From assembly GCA_019049505.1 (NCBI GenBank), contig CM032446.1, forward strand, positions 51,960,620 through 52,024,619: a stretch of DNA of 64,000 nucleotides. The letters are read 5' to 3'. Origin of the DNA: Pachyrhynchus sulphureomaculatus (Eukaryota > Arthropoda > Insecta > Coleoptera > Curculionidae). The position numbers and the translations under genes were made by a program. Shown piece by piece: positions 56,340-64,000 of this stretch; the stretch's first letter is position 1, and each line of letters opens with the position of its first letter. Below the pieces are notes generated by a model that ran no database searches, was not told where the DNA came from, and was given only the letters and a program-made list of their open reading frames with translations.

Positions 56340-57000
56340 TTGGTATCACCTAGATCTAAAAGTTCTTCTATGACTCCCCACTAAGTCGAGCCCGGGTCGC
56401 AGTCTCAGTCCGGCATTTTCTGCCAAGATACATAGGCTATTCACCCTGACCTCTTGTAGATCTTTGGGTTCACAGAATAGTTGAGCCCAGTATCTATATC
56501 TTTTTACCATTAGTGCAGGACATTCGCACAGAATCTGAATACTGTCCTCACTTTCTCCCTCGCAGCCGACATGTTTTCCGCTCAGCCAGTTTGCGATTAT
56601 ATAGATGGGCTTGTAGTGCCACATGTCCCGTAAGGAGTCCTATGCTCAGACGTAGCCTTTGCTTTGACATCGACAAGAGTTCCTTTGTGCTGCCTGTCGT
56701 AGTTTGTTTCATAAGGAGTTTGGCTTTACGACACTCCGCTCCTGCAGTCCAAGAGAGTTGGTGTTCTTTGTCCAACCATTCTCTGGTTTTGTTTTTGCCA
56801 TAAGCGAATGGAACTCCTACAACCTGTTCAGGTGAGTATTCTAAGGTGTTTCTTTTGGGGGGTTCGTCCGCCATTTCATTTCCAGTTTACTTTGGTGGCC
56901 TGGTACCCCAAAATAGGGTAACTTCGTTGTTACCTCCTAACGTGTTTTGTTCTTGTGCACATTCCCTGATCAGCAAGCTGTCTGTAGTAAAGTCTAAACT
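56340..57000 (-). pseudogene. I/Jockey-group LINE C-terminal fragment
   Basis: Minus strand: GNEMADEPPKRNTLEYSPEQ (end of RNase H, family GNExADELA), TREWLDKEHQLSWTAGAECR, LRLSIGLLTGHVALQAHLYN and then, after a shift, EDSIQILCECPALMVKRYRY (Cys-rich tail). Upstream VTLFWG-P-G-H fragments mark the last RNase H His region. A related but distinct copy is at 53005. Confidence 0.8.
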
Positions 57001-59360
57001 GCTTTGTAAATTAAAGTGACAAAAAAAACAGACTGGAAAAATCCTGTCAAGCTATTTCCGTATCATCGTCAGGGACTGTAAAAACGGTATACCGAGTACT
57101 TTTCTTGAAAATATGCAGGCCTAAACTAAGTAGCGAATTTGACTCTTTTAAGCGAAGGGAAAGTAAATTTCCATAATACAATTAAAACCATACAACATAT
57201 GAACACCCACTCTTTTCACCCCCTTGCCCTATAATGGTATCGTTCAAAAACTATAGGTTTCATTCTTATTTCAAGTGCTATATTATCATTTTGTTTGAGA
57301 ATTATGGTGCAGTTAGAAAGACACACCGACAGAAATAGGAAAATATTTTTTTGTGATCTAAGAACTTTAAACCTTAGAGAGACGCAAAAATCGTTGAGTG
57401 TTTTTTTTCACGAATACAATACGTCCGTTCCGCAAAGGAAGTAAAAACAATAATTTACCTACTGTGTCAGAGGTAAGTAAGTTTCGGCCAAGTTACCTGT
57501 TTGTATTCCTAAAACTTGCTCTATAATCAACTTCACATTTTTTTAGATCACGTTGTAACCAGATTTCAATCCATTCTACATACCATTTTTGTTAAAATTG
57601 AAAGTTATGAAGAGCACACTGAATATTATGATATATAAGCAACAACCCTTCTAACATCCTACCCCATTCTTTTCACCTCATATATCTTTTATTATATATA
57701 AATAGCTAAAATTTTATTAAATCAACCAAAAATCAGGAAAAATTCTCGTAATAATATTGAAACTATACAACATTTAATGATCTTCTACCCCTTTCACTCT
57801 CTACCCCTATTGACATTAAACATAACGAAAAAATAATATAATTTTTAAATCCCTTGACTTAAAGAACTCTGAAAAAGACCCATAAAACAATAAATACGAA
57901 ATCACCCTTCCAAATCCCTTTCCCACCATCTATACGTTGCATAATAATTTTTGAAAATCGACAAAATAATTAAATAGATCAAAACACTACCGTAATAATG
58001 CCCGTTGAATGAGTTGACTATTGCCGGGCGTTCGATTCACATGCACACACTTCGCGATCCGAAACTCAACTTCCTCTTTAGGATATAAAAAAGGGTAAAA
58101 TCCCTACTCAGACGGGGAGGTGAACGATAAAAAAAAAAAATTATTTCGAAACTAATTCTGAAATGTTTTTCTAATTTTATAAATAGAAAAATATTTTCGT
58201 GCTTTATTTTTATAACTGTAATTACAATATTCAAAATAATATATTTTTTGGCTTCATCTTAATACGACTCTGTGAGTTAGATGTCCGAAGGCCATATTGT
58301 TTATATTATTATTATTATTAAGAATTAGATCACCTGCATGTACTCTAGTTGTTACAAGCTCTTAAAATGCTAACACATATTTGCTAGAATTCTGAATATA
58401 ATTATGCCGAGCTTTTTAGGATAAAACCTACCTATCTCTTTAAGCAATTAATTTTATTTCGTTAGTCTAATCGTCGAGACGATATATCTACGACATTAAA
58501 CATAACGAAAAAAATAATATAATTTTTAAATCCGTTGACTTAAAGAACTCTGAAAAAGACCCATAAAACAATGAATACGAAATCACCCTTCCAAATCTCT
58601 TTCCCACCATCTATACGTTGCATAATTATTTTTGAAAAATAAATAATTATGCTTAAAATATGTTCAATATAGAAATCAAAAACCTGGAAAAATTCCAATA
58701 GTATTATTAAAAACTCTATCATATTTGACCACTCCACATCCTTCACACCTTTCCTCCATTAAAATTGAAGGTAATGTAAAAATAACTTCAGGTTCCTCGA
58801 CTCCAAAAAATCATAAAAAATACCTGTAACACTATATATAAGAAGCAACCCTTTTCATCTCCTACCCCGCTCCGTTAACTCTTTACATATTTTTACTAAA
58901 ACCTGTAATATTAAATTAAAAATAAATTATTCAATATTAAACAACCCACGCTCCTTCTAGCCCTTTCCTGGGTTGAAATTGAAAACAACCTAATTGTTGA
59001 ATTTGTCGACTTCGAAAGCCCTAAAAAGAACATATAACACAATATATATGAATCAACCCTTCTAATCTCTTCCTCCACCCCTTCAGTCCCTTATATGTTT
59101 TACTATGAATATTTCGACAAAAAAACTGGAACAGTTAAAATATTACTATTAAAATATATAAAATTTATCCCTTCCACCGTCTTAGCTTGAAGCGATTTCA
59201 TTTAAAAATTATAGGCTTCATCCCCTAATTAGATGATATCTCTGCACCAAGTTTGAAATTGATATACCATTTCGTTTGAGAGTTATCATACCCACAGACC
59301 GACGAGAGACTGACAGACAGACAGACCGATGAAAATAAGTGACTATGTTTTTCGTGTTCT
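57001..59360 (+). repeat. diverged tandem repeat (~250-bp unit)
   Basis: Five or so loose copies of a unit with CAACCCTTCTAATCTC, CCACCCCTTCAGTC, TATATTTT, AAACCTGGAAAAATT and TTGAAATTGAAA elements. TTTCATTTAAAAATTATAGGCTTCATCC at 59190 matches 57255-57280. It is interrupted by the 0.5-kb dispersed repeat at 57957-58491. No gene. Confidence 0.55.
57957..58491 (+). repeat. 0.5-kb dispersed repeat, copy 2, inside the tandem repeat
   Basis: Same direction as copy 1, with a 40-bp insertion near 58400. The tandem-repeat DNA on its left (57812-57956) and right (58492-58638) is the same 145-bp sequence, about 95% alike by eye. Confidence 0.85.
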
Positions 59361-59369
59361 CTCTCGCAT

Positions 59370-59930
59370 CGTTACTCAGCTCCGAGCGTCGTGCCCTCTA
59401 TTACATTGTTACACAGAATTTACAACAACCCTCCAGGCTTCTCTATCTTCAACACTTCTCATCATCTTCGGTAACTTCATGTGCATTGTAGACATAATCT
59501 GATCGATGTATCTGTTGGGAAATCTACCTCTTTTTCTTCTACCGTCGACTTTCCTCTGGATAAGCAACTTTTCCATGCCATCCCTCTTTATTATGTGACC
59601 AAAAAATTATGCTATTTTTCTCTGAATCGCTGGTAACAGCCGATCACTATTTTGGATGTTAAAATCGCTCAGAACAGACACATTTGTTCTATGAACTGTC
59701 CAGGAATTTCTGAGCATCCGCCTGTAGCATGTAGTTTCTAAAGCCTCTATTCTTTTACGGCATGCTGCATTAATAGTCCATGTTTCGGCTCAGTACGTGG
59801 GCATAGGAAATATTAGACAAGCCCTTTTTTAGTCATTTTATTTATTCTGTGATCTTTCCATACTTTGCTTAGGTTTGTCATTACAGTTTTGGCCATCGCT
59901 ATCTTTCTCATCATTATAAAATGATCTAAA
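59370..59930 (-). pseudogene. non-LTR RT C-terminal relic
   Basis: Minus strand: RKIAMAKTVMTNLSKVWKDH, TINAACRKRIEALETTCYRR, MLRNSWTVHRTNVSVLSD, GHIIKRDGMEKLLIQRKVDG, RRKRGRFPNRYIDQI and DREAWRVVVNSV. This is the typical end of an insect LINE ORF2 after the thumb. One internal stop and one frameshift. Confidence 0.82.
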
Positions 59931-60688
59931 ACTTAGACTAAATTTAGTTTACAAGGAATTTAAAAGTTCTAGTTGCATAGTTGCCCAGTGTAAGAGAAAC
60001 CGGAGAAGATTATGGAATCAATGGATATTTACAAACACCATAACATCAACAGACAGGGTTATGGCTTACCTTGCATGCTGAAAATGATTATGACACTGGG
60101 TCTTGGTTTGGTCAACACTAGTCAGATTAGTTGTGCCGTTTCCGACTCTTTCAGTTTAAAGATCCCTAAAGATTTTTCGTGTAAGCGTAGGCAAAATGTC
60201 GGAAAAATCCCTTAATTTGATAGGAGCTATGTTTTTCCATTTAATCAAAGCCGTGAAAGCTTCAGTTTCAAGTTGACATATTAGTATGAAACAGAAACGT
60301 AAACAGCTTATTTCGGTCAGTTCACTCTCAACTATCACTTTAATTAAGTCGCATTTCATTACATTTCAATGTCAATATTAATGTCACACTAGTATTTAAT
60401 CAACACACTGGTTATATGACCGACAAATGCACTTAATACCGTCTATCCTAATTTAAACTAGATAAACTTACAGGACAAAGTAATTATATTATTATTGACA
60501 TGAGAGCTATTAATATCGTATATAACGGAGAAACTGATATTAAAATGGAAGTATTTTGTTCTTGTTCTCTAAATTCATTTAGTGTGACTATTCCAAGACG
60601 GTATTTTTTGAGGTTATAAAAATAAAACTGCCCATACCAATTTTGTTTTTCAGTTTGGAGGACAGATATTCAAATAATCTTTCAACAG

Positions 60689-60690
<2 letters not shown>
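59931..60690. other. non-coding stretch
   Basis: No gene or element recognised. Confidence 0.55.
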
Positions 60691-60767
<77 letters not shown>

Positions 60768-60771
60768 TACA
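60691..60771. repeat. (TA)n microsatellite
   Basis: Followed by GTATACAGGCTGTCCCAATAA, resembling a common insect repeat end (CAGGGTGTCCCA). Confidence 0.95.
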
Positions 60772-61019
60772 GGCTGTCCCAATAACCAACGTAATATCAT
60801 CGAGGGCTGATAGTAGTCAAGTTAGCTGATGAAAATCTTTTTACGCATGATCCTTGCAAATTTTTTTTTCCCCACAGGCTTATCATAATTTGTTTTTTTT
60901 TTTGAACTGTGATCAACATTATGTTTATTCAGGATTACGTAACAATGACTAGAATCTTAGAATACGGAAATTTGTTGTTGTGGCACTTGATAAACTGATC
61001 TGAGGTGTAGATTTTCCTC
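60772..61019. other. non-coding stretch
   Basis: Possible short repeat starting CAGGCTGTCCCA. Nothing further seen. Confidence 0.4.
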
Positions 61020-61815
61020 ACTATTTAAACAGAATCCACACCGGACACAGTTCACTTTAAAGTAGAAGAAGAAAAAAGCCTCCCTTTTCTTGGAATTTGG
61101 AAAAACAACGGTCAACTTCAATACTCAGTCTACCGGAAGTCCATCCGCACCAACAGATATTTAAACGCTGGCTCACACCACCATCTATCCCAAATCCAGT
61201 CGGTAGCCAACACCCTCGAACGAGACACGAGACAGTAAGAAATTACACAAATCACTAGGGTCCTTAAGCAAAACCGATATAAAAATCAATCCATACAGAG
61301 AACATTTGCAAGGCAGCGCCATCGGCAGACAAGGACAGAAGAACGGAACGTCAACCAAAGTAGAGTCCTATTACCGTATGTCAAAGCAGTTACAGATAGG
61401 ATTGGAAGTCCTACGAAAACACAACATAGGCACAACATACAAACCACAAAATACCCTGGCAGACATCATGGGAATCCCCAAGGACAAGAGAAAACTGGAA
61501 AACTATGGAGTTACAGTATCAAAAAGAAACAAATAACTTCAGCTCTTTTTCAGCATCAATAATACTAGTCACAACATCAATTTGAGGGATCTAAACAAAT
61601 AGCCTTTATTTCACATTATAAAACACGCATAGTCAGGGAAGCCTTGGAAATCGACAAGAATGGACAGCTAAATAAGCGGGATGATGCACTTAATATTTTC
61701 ACTACATGGAAGAGTCTACTAGCCAAGCCAAGGAATAACCGAAACATCGAGAATGCAACAGTCAGCATAGTGCCGGAACCCGTAATTACCACTGATATGG
61801 CACCCAGCCGACAAA
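61020..61815 (+). pseudogene. second Penelope-like element, C-terminal half
   Basis: Plus-strand blocks from different frames: SLPFLGIWKNNGQLQYSVYR and TNRYLNAGSHHHLSQIQSV (the conserved YRKPTHTNRYLNxxSHHH region after the RT), LPYVKAVTDRIG, LRKHNIGTTYKPQNTLAD, then HYKTRIVREALEIDK and NKRDDALNIFTTWKSLL at the C-terminus. The GIY-YIG core that should lie between TYKPQ and IVREALEI is missing. (TA)n and a hammerhead-like unit follow directly. From a different PLE lineage than 29394-30720. Confidence 0.88.
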
Positions 61816-61825
61816 TACCGATGCC

Positions 61826-62060
<235 letters not shown>

Positions 62061-62580
62061 GATCGTGTCTGGGACAACTTAAATTAATGATGTTATCATT
62101 AGGTTGTTATAATACATAAAATTAGTGTAGAACAAGAATAAGATATTAGTCATAATAAGTTAAAAAACTCACATGAGAAGTGCAAAGATTTCGTTAGCCT
62201 GAATGGCCGTAGGTTATACATACAAAAGTTGTTACATATAAAGTTGGTTAATCCATAAAATATATAAAATACACATTAAAACACTGTAGACAAAATTCTA
62301 AAAAACAAATTTAAAACATGGATGTAATTGGGAACCTTGGATGTTGAGAACATCGTTAATTATTTCACTTGTGACCACCACATATGGCCACCGCCATTTA
62401 GGAAAAATGACAAGGATGACAGGAGACAGCTGCCGACAGAGATAAGGGGTTTAGTCAAGAAAACTCAATTAACCAGAATGCGGGGTCGACACCTGGAAGG
62501 AACCGATAGAAAAGGAAGTGCAAATATTGGACCCTAAGTGAGAGAGAGATAGCCAATTGAGCGACCAAACAACCCGGTAT

Positions 62581-62583
<3 letters not shown>
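62061..62583. other. non-coding stretch
   Basis: No gene recognised; one unremarkable short frame at 62328-62534. Confidence 0.5.

Positions 62584-62647
<64 letters not shown>
62584..62647. repeat. (TA)n microsatellite
   Basis: Pure TA. Confidence 0.96.
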
Positions 62648-62651
<4 letters not shown>

Positions 62652-63438
62652 GAAATATTTGTAGTATTCATCAAAAATAGGCAGAAAGATATGTAGAGCC
62701 TTATCCGGTAGTTTTACTGTTCGATTAAAAGTATATAAACTTGCCCTTGCCATGTTTCGCTCTATTTTAGAGCTCGGCAGTTAGCTTATGTGCAGATGAC
62801 AGTGCTCGACATCTGACAAAATAATCACGATAGCAGTAAAAAGCCTTATCTCACAGGATATTAGTAATTAACAAATTTCAGCGCCACCTGATGTGGAACT
62901 GCTAAAAGTTTTAATACAACAGCAAACCAAGGTCGGAAAAATAAAAATTCGTTATTGACATACACAAATGACGGTGATCACTTCGTCAACACTTTATTTG
63001 TAGGTCACACTAAAAACATTATGTCTCGTTACCAGATGGAAATAATTATAAGAAGTTGAGATCGTTTAATGATGGTTCATGTCCCTCTCAATAACTTTTT
63101 ATCTTCATTTAAAGGGCGTGAAAGAAATTTTGTACTAACCATTATCTTGGCTGTATTTTGTTTCAAAATCACGAATTATTTTTCTATCAATATTTAAGAC
63201 TTCTTCCAATATTTTTAATGGTGCATTGCGATAATCTACAGGGAATTTACGAATTCTATTCTCCATTTCTGGTGTTCCAAGTCATATTTAGTGTGTAGCA
63301 AATTTGATTAAGAAACTTACTTTGTTCTTTTAATCATTACAGCATTTTGTGAATCAACGCTACATGTTTTGTGAAGCATCGAAAATTTTAATATTTTTTG
63401 AGCAATTTTTAATAGAAAAATAATCTCTAACTTGAGAT
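62648..63438. other. non-coding, with one weak exon candidate
   Basis: On the minus strand 63266-63138 is an open 43-codon frame (MENRIRKFPVDYRNAPLKIL and so on) that ends at a possible donor ATG-GTTAGT. No acceptor was found and the product is not recognised. Confidence 0.3.
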
Positions 63439-64000
63439 TTTTTTTTTTTTTATGGGTCTAGCACTCGTGCTACAGGGAAATCCCTAAAGCACTACAGGAG
63501 CGACACGTGTGCGGAGAAAGCGATTCACGTTGTTCTTGAATCGCTGTAGATTGTACTCGATGGGAAACACAGTCCTGGCAAACTATTCCAAAGGTATGAT
63601 GTTCTCCATATAAAAGACTGCTTGAAAAGCGTTGTACGAGGAGTAACAAGCTGAACCTCATACGTATATGAAGTATTAGCGCGACGTGTACTCCTAACAT
63701 GCACCGCTCTGGGAGGAATTAAGCGGGCCACATCCTTCGAACACTTTCCATGAAAGTACTTGTAGAATAGGCTCAAGTCGCCAACCGTTCTTCGATGTTC
63801 AGCGAATCAAGGCCGTCGGTCAGTTCCGGGTGTCCAATCAGACGAACAGCTCTTCTCTGGATAGAATCCAACAAATGCAGTGTATGTTTGGGAGCGGAGC
63901 TCCAAACATGGGAGCAGTATTCCATAGTTGGTCGAATTTGAGCTTTGTAAAGAATTAACAGTTGTTGTGGAGTGTAAAGCTTTCTGGTTCGAAACAATAT
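63439..64000 (-). pseudogene. CR1/Jockey-group LINE 3' end, second copy
   Basis: Inverted copy of 28758-29393. It starts with the poly(A) as a T run (63439-63452), then CCCATAAAA, and runs up the same C-terminal frame: FRTRKLYTPQQLLILYKAQI, LLDSIQRRAVRLIGHPEL, LSLFYKYFHGKCS, TSYLWNSLP. Two frameshifts separate it from an open frame. It continues beyond the window. Confidence 0.9.

Overview
This is non-coding animal DNA, most likely from an insect with a large, repeat-rich, AT-rich genome. A beetle is my guess, but only a guess. The evidence is one spliced immunoglobulin-type exon, about twenty long (TA)n tracts, and relics of nearly every insect transposon class: mariner, Tc1, hAT, Helitron, several non-LTR retrotransposon lineages, Penelope-like elements (PLEs), probable solo LTRs and a tRNA-derived SINE. 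There is no bacterial-style gene layout.

The only host coding sequence I can support is a 111-bp exon at 34658-34768 on the minus strand. It has consensus splice sites and phase 1 on both sides, and it reads like the start of the second Ig domain of a Sidestep-type cell-surface protein. The rest of the window is probably intron on either side of it, invaded by mobile DNA.

Layout. 1-6 kb: mariner, LINE and Helitron relics. 6.9-8.5 kb: foldback and ribozyme-related units framed by (TA)n. 10.9-16.3 kb: two inverted LTR-like elements around a Helitron with repeated 5' ends and a minisatellite. 18-20 kb: a multimeric insertion whose 334-bp units each carry a hammerhead ribozyme, flanked by a 12-bp direct repeat, followed by a second hammerhead of another family. 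21-25 kb: a palindromic unit and an RTE-like LINE split by (TA)n. 26.0-27.3 kb: an almost intact mariner. 27.8-30.8 kb: a 0.55-kb palindrome, a LINE 3' end and the PLE it interrupts. 32-34 kb: another LINE. 34.9-41.4 kb and 52 kb: copies of an unclassified element family, with a Tc1 relic. 43.9-50.2 kb: two inverted hAT elements, each with perfect 8-bp target duplications. 53-60 kb: LINE ends, a SINE and a diverged tandem repeat carrying a 0.5-kb dispersed insert. 61-62 kb: a second PLE followed by (TA)n and a hammerhead-like fold. The window ends in a second copy of the 29-kb LINE, inverted.

The most interesting system is a set of sequence-unrelated small repeat families that share a hammerhead or hammerhead-like secondary structure and mostly abut (TA)n tracts. 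Two PLE bodies with reverse transcriptase lie in the same window. I read these families as PLE-associated, retrozyme-like non-autonomous retroelements. The 18-kb array is the youngest and best preserved.
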